21,238 nt of DNA from Betaproteobacteria bacterium (GCA_003105245.1 PQAI01000169.1:1-21238), one strand, 5' to 3'; counted from the first letter of the stretch, positions 1 to 8,087 are shown. Made by a program: numbers and translations. Notes: generated from the sequence alone by a model not told the origin.

Positions 1-190
1 GCCATCGGAGTGGAAGAACCGCGAGGTCGCGAGGAAGAGCCTGGTGGCCGCGCGGGCCCTGAAGGCGGGCGAGCGTCTCGAGGTCGCGTGCAAGCGGCCC
101 GGGACGGGACTTTCGCCCTTCGAGTACTGGGCCGCGGGCGAACGGGTGGCCGGGCGCGACTACGGCCCCGACGAGGCGATCGATGGCTGA
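1..190 (+). CDS. neuB: NeuB-type nonulosonic acid synthase, C-terminal end (partial)
   Basis: Only the last 62 residues are in the window, read from base 2 to the TGA at 188-190. They match the C-terminal SAF (antifreeze-like) domain of sialic/legionaminic/pseudaminic acid synthases: the arginine-lysine-serine-leucine-valine-alanine start (RKSLVAARALKAGERL) and the KRPGTGLSPFEYW segment are typical. In this family the SAF domain of one subunit closes over the active site of its dimer partner, and the enzyme condenses PEP with a 6-carbon amino sugar to make a 9-carbon nonulosonic acid. The catalytic TIM barrel lies upstream of the window, so the substrate (ManNAc, 2,4-diacetamido-mannose or the altro sugar) cannot be read here. 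The gene overlaps the next one by 8 bases (ATGGCTGA). Unlike the second NeuB-like gene at 12719, this copy keeps the canonical SAF motifs, so it is probably the working synthase. Confidence 0.85.
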   Translation, partial: PSEWKNREVARKSLVAARALKAGERLEVACKRPGTGLSPFEYWAAGERVAGRDYGPDEAIDG

Positions 191-830
191 GCGCGGGATC
201 TACCTCCTGGCCGCCGGCGGGCACGCGAGCGTCGTCCTCGACGCGCTCCTCGCGATGGGCGTGCGCGTGGCCGGCATCCTCGACCCGGCCCGCAAGCCGG
301 GCGAGTCGATCTTCGGCGTGGCGGTGCTGGGCGACGACGGCTGGCTCGCCGGGCGCGAGCCGGGAGCGACGCTGCTTGCCAACGGCGCCGGGCAGGTGCC
401 GCGCGCGAGCCTGCGCCAGGCGCTCTTCGAGGGCTTCAAGGCGCGCGGCTTCGGGTTCGTATCGGTGCTGCACCCCTCGGCGGTCGTCGGGCGCGAGGCC
501 GAGCTCGCCGAGGGCAGCCAGGTCATGGCGGGCGCGGTGGTGCAATGCCGCGCGCGCATCGGCAGGAACGCGGTCGTCAACACGCGCGCGAGCGTCGACC
601 ACGACTGCATCGTGGGCGAGCACGCCTTCGTCGGCCCGGGCGCCACTCTCTGCGGGGACGTGCGCGTGGGCGAGGGCGCGTTCGTGGGCTCCGGCGCGGT
701 GGTCCTGCCCGGGGTCGCGGTCGGTGCCCGCGCCATCGTGGGCGGCGGCGCGCTCGTGGCGCGCGACGTCCCCGAGGGCGCGCTGGTGACCGGGGTGCCG
801 GCGGCGGCCCGGCGGGAGCGAAGCGAATGA
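183..830 (+). CDS. neuD: NeuD-family sugar O-/N-acetyltransferase
   Basis: A 215-residue protein of the NeuD/PglD type. The N-terminal part (about 1-95) is a small Rossmann-like UDP-sugar-binding domain with a GGHA motif at 12-15. The C-terminal part (about 98-210) is a left-handed beta-helix of hexapeptide repeats ending in VTGVPA. The histidine in SVDHD (H140) sits where the family's catalytic base lies. Family members transfer acetyl from acetyl-CoA to a sialic acid or to an amino group of a nucleotide-linked or free diamino sugar; which applies here is not visible. The start is the ATG overlapping the end of the NeuB gene, and the stop overlaps the next start (ATGA at 827-830), implying translational coupling. 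A role in acetylating a legionaminic-type sugar or its precursor fits the neighbours. Confidence 0.85.
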   Translation: MAERGIYLLAAGGHASVVLDALLAMGVRVAGILDPARKPGESIFGVAVLGDDGWLAGREPGATLLANGAGQVPRASLRQALFEGFKARGFGFVSVLHPSAVVGREAELAEGSQVMAGAVVQCRARIGRNAVVNTRASVDHDCIVGEHAFVGPGATLCGDVRVGEGAFVGSGAVVLPGVAVGARAIVGGGALVARDVPEGALVTGVPAAARRERSE

Positions 831-1885
831 AATCGTGGAAGGACGTCGTCGTCTCCCCGGAGGCGACGCTCAAGGAAGGCATCGAGCGCATCGACAAGGG
901 CGGCATGCAGCTCGCCATCGTGCTGGAGCCCGACGGGCGGCTGGCCGGCCTGCTGAGCGACGGCGACGTGCGCCGCGCCATCCTGCGGGGCTGCGACCTC
1001 GCCACGCCGGTGCGGCAGGTGATGAACCGCCAGCCCACCACCGCGCCGTCGTCCTCCTCGAGCGAGGAGCTGCTGGCGCTCATGCGCAAGAAGATCCTGC
1101 GCCAGCTGCCGGTGGTGAACGAGGCCGGCAGGGTCGTGGGGCTCGCCACGGTGGACGACCTCTCCGGGGTCGTCGAGCGCCCGAACTGGGTCGTGCTCAT
1201 GGCCGGAGGCCTGGGCACGCGCCTGCTGCCGCTCACCGAGACGGTGCCCAAGCCGATGCTGCCCGTGAGCGGCAAGCCCATCCTCGAGAACATCCTCGAG
1301 AGCTTCGTCGAGCAGGGCTTCCGGCACTTCTTCCTGTCGGTGAACTACATGGCCGAGGCGGTGCGCGCGCACTTCGGCGACGGCAGCCGCTGGGGCGTGG
1401 ACATCACCTACCTCTACGAGAGCAAGCGCCTGGGCACGGCGGGGGCGCTGTCGCTGCTTCCCGGCCGGCCGGAGGACCCGATCCTGGTCATGAACGGCGA
1501 CCTCCTCACGCGCGCGCGCTTCGACAACATGCTGCACTTCCACCTCGAGCACGGCGCGTCCGCGACCATGGCGGTGCGCGAGTACGACTTCCAGGTGCCC
1601 TACGGCGTGGTGCGCCTGGAGGGGGCGAGGATCCTGGGCGTCGACGAGAAGCCCGTGCACCGCTTCTTCGTGAACGCGGGCATCTACGCGCTCTCGCCCG
1701 CCGTCCTCGACCTGGTGCCGAAGGACCGCTTCTTCGACATGCCCTCCCTCTTCGAGGGGGTGCTCGCGAGCGGCGGGCACGTGGCGGCCTTCCCGGTGCG
1801 CGAGTACTGGCTCGACGTCGGGCGGCTCGAGGAGTTCGAGCGCGCGCAGCAGGAGTGGAGCAACGAGGACGAGCCCGGTGATTGA
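827..1885 (+). CDS. CBS-domain sugar-1-phosphate nucleotidyltransferase (PtmE-like)
   Basis: A 352-residue two-part protein. Residues about 1-118 form a pair of CBS domains (LLSDGDVRRAI at 42-52 and a second repeat ending VGLATVDDL at 104-112). Residues about 121-345 are a nucleotidyltransferase with GGLGTRL at 127-133, PKPMLPV at 141-147 and a metal-binding NGD later on. This architecture matches Campylobacter PtmE, a glucosamine-1-phosphate guanylyltransferase that starts the GDP-linked route to legionaminic acid; related proteins are annotated as mannose-1-phosphate guanylyltransferase-like. The start is the ATG of the ATGA overlap with the previous gene; an open frame extends further upstream but through neuD. 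Its place between NeuD and the CMP-sugar synthetase supports the legionaminic route. The exact nucleotide and sugar are inferred, not shown. Confidence 0.8.
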   Translation: MKSWKDVVVSPEATLKEGIERIDKGGMQLAIVLEPDGRLAGLLSDGDVRRAILRGCDLATPVRQVMNRQPTTAPSSSSSEELLALMRKKILRQLPVVNEAGRVVGLATVDDLSGVVERPNWVVLMAGGLGTRLLPLTETVPKPMLPVSGKPILENILESFVEQGFRHFFLSVNYMAEAVRAHFGDGSRWGVDITYLYESKRLGTAGALSLLPGRPEDPILVMNGDLLTRARFDNMLHFHLEHGASATMAVREYDFQVPYGVVRLEGARILGVDEKPVHRFFVNAGIYALSPAVLDLVPKDRFFDMPSLFEGVLASGGHVAAFPVREYWLDVGRLEEFERAQQEWSNEDEPGD

Positions 1886-2588
1886 CTCGCAGCCCGTGCT
1901 CGCGGTGATCCCGGCGCGCGGGGGCTCCAAGGGGCTCCCGGGCAAGAACATCCGGCCCGCCGGCGGCAAGCCCCTCATCGCCTGGACGATCGAGGCCGCG
2001 CGCGGCGCGCGGCGCCTGGACCGCGTGATCCTGTCCTCCGACGACGAGGCCATCATCGCGGTGGCGCGCGAGTGGGGCTGCGAGGTCCCCTTCGTGCGCG
2101 AGGCCCGGCTGGCGGGCGACGAGACGCCCACCATCGACGTGGTGCTCGACGCGCTCTCGCGACTGCCGGGCTACCCGTGGGTCGTGCTGCTGCAGCCCAC
2201 CTCGCCCCTTCGCCTCGCCTCCGACATCGACGGCGCCATCGACCGCTGCGAGCGCAGCTCCGCGCCCTCGTGCGTGTCCGTGCGCGAGGCGCAGGAGAAC
2301 CCGCACTGGATGTACCGTCTCGGCGAGGGCGGGCGGCTCTCCCCGGTCATCGCCGGCGCGGTCCCGACCCGCCGGCAGGACCTGCCGCCGGTCTACGTGC
2401 CCAACGGGGCGGTCTACGTGGCGCGCGCCGACTGGCTCGCGCGCGAGAGGAAGTTCATCACGACGGACACGGTGGCGTACGAGATGCCGGCGCGGCGATC
2501 GCTGGACGTCGACACCGAGTCCGACCTATTCCAACTGCAGGCCATCCTGGGTGAAAAGAAAGATGTTCCGCTATCCCCGACGACGTGA
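1878..2588 (+). CDS. CMP-nonulosonic acid cytidylyltransferase (NeuA/LegF type)
   Basis: A 236-residue cytidylyltransferase that activates a nonulosonic acid with CTP to give the CMP-sugar donor and pyrophosphate. The N-terminus carries the CTP-binding signature IPARGGSKGLPGKN at 11-24; SSDDEAI, the QPTSPLR segment and the late DVDTESD stretch (metal and product binding) are all present. It starts at a GTG in the sequence GTGATTGA that also contains the previous gene's stop, an 8-base overlap. The length is normal for the single-domain NeuA/LegF/PseF family. It lies between the PtmE-like enzyme and the amidotransferase, consistent with legionaminic acid, though sequence reading alone does not separate Neu, Leg and Pse specificity. 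Confidence 0.87.
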   Translation: MIDSQPVLAVIPARGGSKGLPGKNIRPAGGKPLIAWTIEAARGARRLDRVILSSDDEAIIAVAREWGCEVPFVREARLAGDETPTIDVVLDALSRLPGYPWVVLLQPTSPLRLASDIDGAIDRCERSSAPSCVSVREAQENPHWMYRLGEGGRLSPVIAGAVPTRRQDLPPVYVPNGAVYVARADWLARERKFITTDTVAYEMPARRSLDVDTESDLFQLQAILGEKKDVPLSPTT

Positions 2589-3885
2589 ATTCGACATCGA
2601 GCCCTTCAAGCGCGAGGCCGGTCCGCACGCGACCCGCTACGGGCTGCCGCACGACGTGGCCTTCTGCCGCAAGTGCGTCATCTCCAACCAGCGCCCCAAT
2701 TCCGCCGTCGAGTACGGGCACACGGCCGAGAGCCGGAAGACCACGATCCACTTCGACGGCGAGGGCGTGTGCGACGCGTGCCGCATGGCCGAGCAGAAGC
2801 ACGGCACGATCGACTGGGCCGACCGCGAGCGCCAGCTGCGCGAGCTCTGCGACCGCCACCGCCGCCACGACGGCTCCTACGACTGCGTGGTGCCGGGCTC
2901 CGGCGGCAAGGACAGCTTCTACGCCGCGCACGTGCTCAAGTACAAGTACGGCATGCACCCGCTCACGGTGACCTGGGCGCCGCACGTCTACACCGACTGG
3001 GGATGGCGGAACCTGCAGGCCTGGATCCACGCCGGCTTCGACAACTTCCTGTGCACGCCCAACGGTCGCATCCACCGCCTCATCACGCGCCTGGCCGTGG
3101 AGAACCTCTTCCACCCCTTCCAGCCGTTCATGTTCGGGCAGAAGTCGCTCGCGCCCAAGATGGCGCTGCTGCACCGCATCCCGCTCGTCTTCTACGGCGA
3201 GAACGAGGCCGAGTACGGCAACCCCATCGCCGACACGCAGACGGCGAAGCGCGACTGGTCGTACTTCACCTCCTCGGACAAGTCGAGGATCTACCTCGGG
3301 GGCACCTCGCTTTCCGACCTCAAGGAGCACTTCGGGGTGGACGAGCACGAGCTGCAGCCGTACCTGCCGGCCGACCCGGCGCAGATCGAGGCGCAGAAGG
3401 TCGAGGTGCACTACCTGGGCTACTACCTCAAGTGGCACCCGCAGAGCTGCTACTACTACGCGGTGGAGAACGGCGGCTTCCAGGCCTCCCCGGAGCGCAC
3501 GCCGGGCACCTACAGCAAGTACAACAGCATCGACGACCGCATCGACGACTTCCACTACTACACGACCTACATCAAGTTCGGGATCGGGCGCGCCACCTAC
3601 GACGCCGCCCAGGAGATCCGCTCGCGCGACATCGACCGCGACGAGGGCGTCGCCCTCGTGCGCCGCTTCGACGGCGAGTTCCCCGAGCGCTTCGCCGACG
3701 AGATCTTCCGCTACCTCAGCATCCCCGGGAAGGAGTTCCCGCAGGCCTCGCGGATGTTCGAGCAGCCGGTCATGGACTACGAGTACTTCATGCACCTGGC
3801 CGACACCTTCCGCCCGCCGCACCTGTGGAAGTTCGAGAACGGCGAGTGGAGGCTGCGCCACCGGGTCTTCGACGCGGGGGCCTAG
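2563..3885 (+). CDS. N-acetyl sugar amidotransferase (PseA/WbpG/WbuX family)
   Basis: A 440-residue PP-loop ATPase-type amidotransferase that converts an N-acetyl group into an acetamidino group using ATP and ammonia. Two CxxC pairs (C35/C38 and C70/C73) form a likely zinc-binding knuckle, followed by the PP-loop SGGKDS at 113-118 in PGSGGKDSFY. Campylobacter PseA/PtmG and Pseudomonas WbpG are the relevant relatives; WbpG works with a dedicated HisH/HisF pair, and both partners follow here. About 34 residues precede the first CxxC, more than in short relatives. I chose ATG 2563; an in-frame GTG at 2551 would add four residues. Neither start has a strong ribosome site, and both overlap the end of the cytidylyltransferase gene. 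Confidence 0.87.
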   Translation: MFRYPRRREFDIEPFKREAGPHATRYGLPHDVAFCRKCVISNQRPNSAVEYGHTAESRKTTIHFDGEGVCDACRMAEQKHGTIDWADRERQLRELCDRHRRHDGSYDCVVPGSGGKDSFYAAHVLKYKYGMHPLTVTWAPHVYTDWGWRNLQAWIHAGFDNFLCTPNGRIHRLITRLAVENLFHPFQPFMFGQKSLAPKMALLHRIPLVFYGENEAEYGNPIADTQTAKRDWSYFTSSDKSRIYLGGTSLSDLKEHFGVDEHELQPYLPADPAQIEAQKVEVHYLGYYLKWHPQSCYYYAVENGGFQASPERTPGTYSKYNSIDDRIDDFHYYTTYIKFGIGRATYDAAQEIRSRDIDRDEGVALVRRFDGEFPERFADEIFRYLSIPGKEFPQASRMFEQPVMDYEYFMHLADTFRPPHLWKFENGEWRLRHRVFDAGA

Positions 3886-3891
3886 CGGCCG

Positions 3892-4671
3892 ATGGCCAAC
3901 GTCCGCCTCATCGCGCGCCTCGACATCAAGGGGCCCAACCTCATCAAGGGCATCCACCTGGAGGGGCTGCGCGTCATCGGCGACCCGCAGGAGCACGCGC
4001 GCCGCTACTACGAGCAGGGCGCCGACGAGCTCCTCTACATCGACATCGTGGCGAGCCTCTACGGGCGCAACAGCCTGCGCGACATCGTGAGCCGGGCGGC
4101 GCGCGACATCTTCATCCCGCTCACCGTGGGCGGGGGCGTGCGCTCCGTGGACGACGTGAGGGACCTGCTGCGCGCCGGGGCCGACAAGGTGGCGATCAAC
4201 ACGGCGGCCGTCAACCGCCCGGAGCTCGTCACCGAGGTCTCGCGCGCCTTCGGCTCGCAGTGCATGGTGCTGTCGATCGAGGCCAAGAAGATCGGCGAGG
4301 GCCGCTGGGAGGTGTTCACCGACAACGGCCGCGAGCGCACCGGCAAGGACGTGGTGGAGTGGGCGCGGCGAGGCTGGGAGCTGGGGGCGGGCGAGATCCT
4401 GCTCACCTCGGTCGACCGCGAGGGCACGCGCAAGGGCTTCGACGTGGAGCTCGTGGAGGCGGTGACGCGCGCCTGCGCCATCCCCGTGATCGCGAGCGGC
4501 GGCATGGGCACGCTCGAGCACGTGGAGGAGGTGTGCAAGCGCGGCCGGGCCGACGCCGTGGCCATCGCCGACGCGCTGCACTACAAGCGCATGGACATCC
4601 CGCAGGTCCGCGAGGGCATGCGCTCCCGCGGCATCGCCGTGCGCCGGCTCGAGGGGAGGCCCGCGCCATGA
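3892..4671 (+). CDS. AglZ/HisF2-family acetamidino modification protein (WbuZ-like)
   Basis: A 259-residue (beta-alpha)8 barrel of the HisF family. It resembles the HisF2/WbuZ branch, which supplies ammonia for sugar amidation rather than making histidine: the opening RLIARLDIKGPNLIKG and the ASLYGRNSL segment are typical of that branch, and it is flanked by the amidotransferase and a HisH partner. The first acid of the cyclase site (D11 in RLDIKG) is present. The second, D130 in true HisF, is glutamate here (SIEAKK, residues 129-133). The phosphate loops TVGGGV and SVDREGTRKGF are retained. It probably acts as the barrel through which ammonia from HisH reaches the amidotransferase. Its 3' end overlaps hisH by four bases (ATGA). 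Confidence 0.87.
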   Translation: MANVRLIARLDIKGPNLIKGIHLEGLRVIGDPQEHARRYYEQGADELLYIDIVASLYGRNSLRDIVSRAARDIFIPLTVGGGVRSVDDVRDLLRAGADKVAINTAAVNRPELVTEVSRAFGSQCMVLSIEAKKIGEGRWEVFTDNGRERTGKDVVEWARRGWELGAGEILLTSVDREGTRKGFDVELVEAVTRACAIPVIASGGMGTLEHVEEVCKRGRADAVAIADALHYKRMDIPQVREGMRSRGIAVRRLEGRPAP

Positions 4672-5312
4672 CCGCCGCGGTCACCGTCATCGACTACGGC
4701 ATCGGCAACATCTTCAGCGTCACCCGCGCCCTGGAGCATTGCGGCGCGACGGTGCTCCTGTCGGGCAGGCCCGAGGACATCCTGGCCGCGCCCCGCCTCG
4801 TGCTCCCCGGCGTGGGCGCCTTCGCCAACGGCATGGAGGGGCTGCGCAGCCGGGGGCTCGTCGAGCCCATCCGCCGCTACGCCGCGAGCGGCCGGCCGCT
4901 CCTGGGGATCTGCCTCGGCATGCAGATGCTCTTCGCCCGCAGCCTCGAGTTCGGCGACCACGAGGGCCTCGCGCTCATTCCCGGCATCATCGCGCCCATC
5001 GTCGCGAAGGCGCCGGACGGCGCCGCCCTCAAGGTGCCGCACATCGGCTGGACGCCGCTCGAGCGCCCGCCGGGATGCGCGACCTGGGACGCGACGCTCC
5101 TCGCCGGCGTGCGCGAGGGCGAGAACTGCTATTTCGTGCACTCGTTCACCGCCGTGCCCGAGCGCGAGTCCTCGCGCCTGGCGGACGCCTGCTACGGCGA
5201 CTGCCGCATCTCGGCCGCGGTGCGCGAGGGCAATGTCTGGGGCTGCCAGTTCCACCCCGAGAAGAGCGGGGAGACGGGGCTCAGGATGGTCGCCAACTTC
5301 GTGAGGATGTGA
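4668..5312 (+). CDS. HisH-type glutamine amidotransferase subunit (HisH2)
   Basis: A 214-residue class I glutaminase. The catalytic triad is complete: nucleophile C82 in GICLGMQ, and H196 and E198 in QFHPEKSG. The N-terminal DYGIGN and PGVGAF motifs are those of HisH. It hydrolyses glutamine and passes ammonia to its HisF partner. The setting (amidotransferase-HisF2-HisH2, no other histidine genes) indicates that it feeds acetamidino-group formation, as shown for the Pseudomonas WbpG/HisH/HisF set, not imidazole glycerol phosphate synthesis. The start ATG overlaps the stop of the HisF2 gene, and the next gene begins one base after its stop, so all are probably co-transcribed. Confidence 0.87.
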   Translation: MTAAVTVIDYGIGNIFSVTRALEHCGATVLLSGRPEDILAAPRLVLPGVGAFANGMEGLRSRGLVEPIRRYAASGRPLLGICLGMQMLFARSLEFGDHEGLALIPGIIAPIVAKAPDGAALKVPHIGWTPLERPPGCATWDATLLAGVREGENCYFVHSFTAVPERESSRLADACYGDCRISAAVREGNVWGCQFHPEKSGETGLRMVANFVRM

Positions 5313-5313
5313 C

Positions 5314-6279
5314 ATGCAACGGGTCAAGATCGTCGGCGCGGGCCAGCTCGGCAGCCGCCACCTGCAGGCGCTGCAGGCCGTCTCCACGCCCCTCGAGATC
5401 CACGTGATCGACCCCTCGCCGGAGTCGCTGCGCGTGGCGCGCGAGCGCTTCGAGGCCGTGGGCAAGGGCGTGGCCCACCAGGTGCGCTACGAGACCGGCG
5501 TGACCGCCACGGGGCCCACCGACGTGGCGATCGTGGCGACCAACGCCGATGCGCGCCGCAAGGCGGTGGAGCAGCTCCTCGCCGCCTCCCCCGTGAAGGG
5601 CCTGGTGCTGGAGAAGCTGCTCTTCGACCGCCGCGACGACTACGCCGCGGTGGGCTCGCTCGTCGAGCGATCGGGCGCCCGCGCGTGGGTCAACTGCTGC
5701 ATGCGCGTTATGCCCCCCTACGAGGCGATCCGCGCCGAGCTCGCCGGCGCCCCCGTGTCCTACCGCGTGACCGGCAGCCAGTACGGCCTGGTCACCAACG
5801 CCATCCACTACGTCGACCACGTCGCGCACCTCACCGGCTGCGCGCAGGCCGCCTTCGACGTCTCCGGCATCGACGCGAGGCCGGTCGCGAGCAAGCGCCG
5901 CGGCTTCCTCGAGCTCACGGGCACGCTCGCGGGCCGCTTCGCCGACGGCAGCCGCTGCGAGATCGCCTGCTACCCGTCGGGCAACGCGCCCGTGGTCGTG
6001 GAGATCTTCTCGCCCACGCACCGCTTCGTCGTGCGCGAGTCGGAGGGCCGGGCCTGGCACGCGCACGAGTCCACGGGCTGGAAGTGGGAGGAGCGCGAGG
6101 CGAGGATCCCCTACCAGAGCGAGATGACCGCGGGCGTCGTCGGCTCGCTCCTCGCCACGGGCGAGTGCGGCCTCGCGCCACTGGCCGAGTCCTCGCGCCT
6201 GCACCTCGCGCTCCTCGAGGCGCTGCGGCCGTGCGTGCGCGCCGAGGCTCCCGACGACGGGCACTATCCCTTCACCTGA
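5314..6279 (+). CDS. Gfo/Idh/MocA family oxidoreductase
   Basis: A 321-residue NAD(P)-dependent oxidoreductase. A Rossmann nucleotide-binding motif lies at the N-terminus (VGAGQLGSRHLQAL, residues 7-20), followed by a typical second strand (HVIDPS) and the LEKLLF element where the family's catalytic-lysine EKP motif normally sits; here proline is replaced by leucine. The C-terminal half has the mixed sheet pattern of this family. Such enzymes oxidise, reduce or epimerise sugar derivatives. Its place just after the amidation genes suggests it modifies a nonulosonic acid, its nucleotide sugar or another sugar of the same glycan, but the substrate cannot be deduced. A GAGG stretch within the end of hisH could be its ribosome site. 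Confidence 0.75.
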   Translation: MQRVKIVGAGQLGSRHLQALQAVSTPLEIHVIDPSPESLRVARERFEAVGKGVAHQVRYETGVTATGPTDVAIVATNADARRKAVEQLLAASPVKGLVLEKLLFDRRDDYAAVGSLVERSGARAWVNCCMRVMPPYEAIRAELAGAPVSYRVTGSQYGLVTNAIHYVDHVAHLTGCAQAAFDVSGIDARPVASKRRGFLELTGTLAGRFADGSRCEIACYPSGNAPVVVEIFSPTHRFVVRESEGRAWHAHESTGWKWEEREARIPYQSEMTAGVVGSLLATGECGLAPLAESSRLHLALLEALRPCVRAEAPDDGHYPFT

Positions 6280-6306
6280 CCGCATCGCCGAGCGAGGCGC
6301 ATCGAG

Positions 6307-7266
6307 ATGACAGACAACCAAGTCCTGCTGGTCGGCGCGGGCCCCATGGCGGTGGCCTACGCGAAGGTGCTCCAGGCGCACGGGATCGCCCCGGTGACCG
6401 TGGGGCGCGGCGCGAAATCGGCGGCCGCCTTCCGGGCCGAAACGGGGCTGGAGGCCTCGCAGGGCGGGCTGGAGGCGTGGCTCGCGGCCGGCCGCCCCGT
6501 GCCCGGGCGCGCCATCGTCGCGGTGGGCGAGAAGTGGATCGGGAAGGCGACCCGCAGCCTCATCGACGCGGGCGTGGGCTCGATCCTCGTCGAGAAGCCC
6601 GGCGGCCTCGACCCGGCCGACATCCGCGCGGTGGCCGCGCGCGCGGCAGAGCGCCGCGCCGAGGTCTTCGTGGGCTACAACCGGCGCTTCTACGCCTCGG
6701 TCGACGCGGCGAGGCGGCTGATCGCGGAGGACGGCGGCGCGACCTCCTTCAACTTCGAGTTCACCGAGTGGGGACACGTCATCGCCCCGCTCGAGAAGGA
6801 GGAGGGCGTGAAGGCGCAGTGGTTCCTCGCCAATTCCACGCACGTGATCGACCTCGCCTTCCACCTGGGCGGCGCCCCGGCCGAGATCGCCTGCTTCACC
6901 GCGGGCGGCGTCGACTGGCACCCCTCGGCCACCGTCTTCGCCGGCGCGGGAAGGACGGCGGCGGGAGCGCTCTTCTCCTACCAGGCCAACTGGCAGGCGC
7001 CCGGGCGCTGGGGCGCGGAGATCCTCACGCGCAAGCGCCGCTTCATCTTCCGGCCGCTGGAGAAGCTGCAGGTGCAGAACCTGGGCAGCGTAGCCATCGA
7101 GCCGGTGGCGATCGACGACGCGCTCGACCAGCAGTTCAAGCCCGGGCTGCACCGCCAGGTGGGCGCCTTCCTCGCGCGCGACGCGGCCGTGCTGCCGACC
7201 ATCGCCGGGCAGGTGGCCATGCTCGCGTGGTACGAGAAGATCCGCGACGGCGGGAAGGCCGCGTGA
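6307..7266 (+). CDS. Gfo/Idh/MocA family oxidoreductase, second copy
   Basis: A 319-residue protein with an N-terminal Rossmann motif (LLVGAGPMAVAYAK, about 7-20), the family's EKPGG catalytic motif (E96-K97-P98) and YNRRFY (124-129), which follows in many sugar dehydrogenases of this family. It is only distantly similar to the preceding oxidoreductase and has the complete EKP motif that the first lacks, so the two probably act on different substrates or steps. A 27-base gap separates them, the longest in this part of the operon. The stop overlaps the GTG start of the ABC permease. The role is inferred as sugar modification for the exported glycan; the substrate is unknown. Confidence 0.78.
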   Translation: MTDNQVLLVGAGPMAVAYAKVLQAHGIAPVTVGRGAKSAAAFRAETGLEASQGGLEAWLAAGRPVPGRAIVAVGEKWIGKATRSLIDAGVGSILVEKPGGLDPADIRAVAARAAERRAEVFVGYNRRFYASVDAARRLIAEDGGATSFNFEFTEWGHVIAPLEKEEGVKAQWFLANSTHVIDLAFHLGGAPAEIACFTAGGVDWHPSATVFAGAGRTAAGALFSYQANWQAPGRWGAEILTRKRRFIFRPLEKLQVQNLGSVAIEPVAIDDALDQQFKPGLHRQVGAFLARDAAVLPTIAGQVAMLAWYEKIRDGGKAA

Positions 7267-8087
7267 GCACGCGCATCACCACGGTCTCGGCCTCGGCCGG
7301 GCCCTCGGTCCGCAGCCTCCTGGCCGAGCTCTGGGCCTATCGCGGCCTGGTGTGGGCGTTCTCCGCGCGCGACCTCAAGGTCAAGTACTTCCAGACGATC
7401 TTCGGCCCCCTGTGGGTGGTCCTCACGCCGCTCATCACCGTGGGCGTGATGACGTTCGTCTTCGGCCTGATGATCAAGGTGCCCTCCGACGACCTGCCCT
7501 ACCTGGTCTTCTACCTCGTGGCGATCGTGCCCTGGCTCGCCTTCATCGCGGTGTTCAGCCAGACGATGACCTCGCTCGAGGCGCACGGATCGCTGCTCAG
7601 CAAGATCTACTTCCCGCGGCTGGTGATCGGCGCCTCCTACGCGGTGAACGGCACGATCGACTTCCTCGTGGGCTTCGCCGCCGCGGTGGCGGCGGCGGCG
7701 GCGTACGGGATCCTCACCGTGCAGTTCGTGCTCGCCATGCCGGTGCTGCTCGCCATCCAGATGGCGTGGGCGCTGGGCCTGGGGTTCCTGCTCGCCCCCT
7801 GGAACGCGCAGTACCGCGACGTGAAGCACGTCATCCCGCTCGTGATCCAGCTCTACTACTTCGCGAGCCCGATCCTCTACTCGGTGTCGGTGGCGCCGTC
7901 GTGGATGAAGTGGATGTACGCCGTGAACCCGCTCGCGGTCGTGGTGACCGCCTACCGCTCGCTGCTCAACGGCCACCCGCTCGACTGGCCGGCCCTCGCC
8001 TGGGCGCTCGTCGCCTCCTTCGCCGTCCTGGCGTGGGGCGCGGTGGCCTTCATGCGCCGGGAGCAGGAAATGGTGGACGTGCTGTGA
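7263..8087 (+). CDS. wzm: ABC-2 type polysaccharide exporter permease (Wzm-like)
   Basis: A 274-residue integral inner-membrane protein with about six hydrophobic segments (roughly residues 49-71, 78-99, 118-150, 154-179, 187-208 and 244-263). Family features include an amphipathic N-terminal region with RDLKVKYFQT before the first membrane segment, the cytoplasmic NAQYRDVKHVIP loop (181-192) and the late NPL...AYR element (222-232). It is the membrane half of a Wzm/Wzt exporter, which moves undecaprenyl-linked polysaccharide (O-antigen or capsule-like) to the periplasm. It starts at a GTG overlapping the previous stop (GTGA), and its own stop overlaps the GTG of the ATPase gene, the tight arrangement expected of a subunit pair. 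Confidence 0.92.
   Translation: MSTRITTVSASAGPSVRSLLAELWAYRGLVWAFSARDLKVKYFQTIFGPLWVVLTPLITVGVMTFVFGLMIKVPSDDLPYLVFYLVAIVPWLAFIAVFSQTMTSLEAHGSLLSKIYFPRLVIGASYAVNGTIDFLVGFAAAVAAAAAYGILTVQFVLAMPVLLAIQMAWALGLGFLLAPWNAQYRDVKHVIPLVIQLYYFASPILYSVSVAPSWMKWMYAVNPLAVVVTAYRSLLNGHPLDWPALAWALVASFAVLAWGAVAFMRREQEMVDVL

Noticed and set aside
545..826. Upstream extension of the PtmE-like protein to position 545
   Set aside because: The extra sequence is an arginine/glycine-rich shadow of the neuD frame, and the ATG at 827 in an ATGA overlap begins exactly at the CBS domain.
3892..5312. HisF and HisH as histidine biosynthesis genes
   Set aside because: No other his genes are present, they follow a sugar amidotransferase directly, and the HisF sequence belongs to the acetamidino (HisF2/WbuZ) type with an altered cyclase residue.
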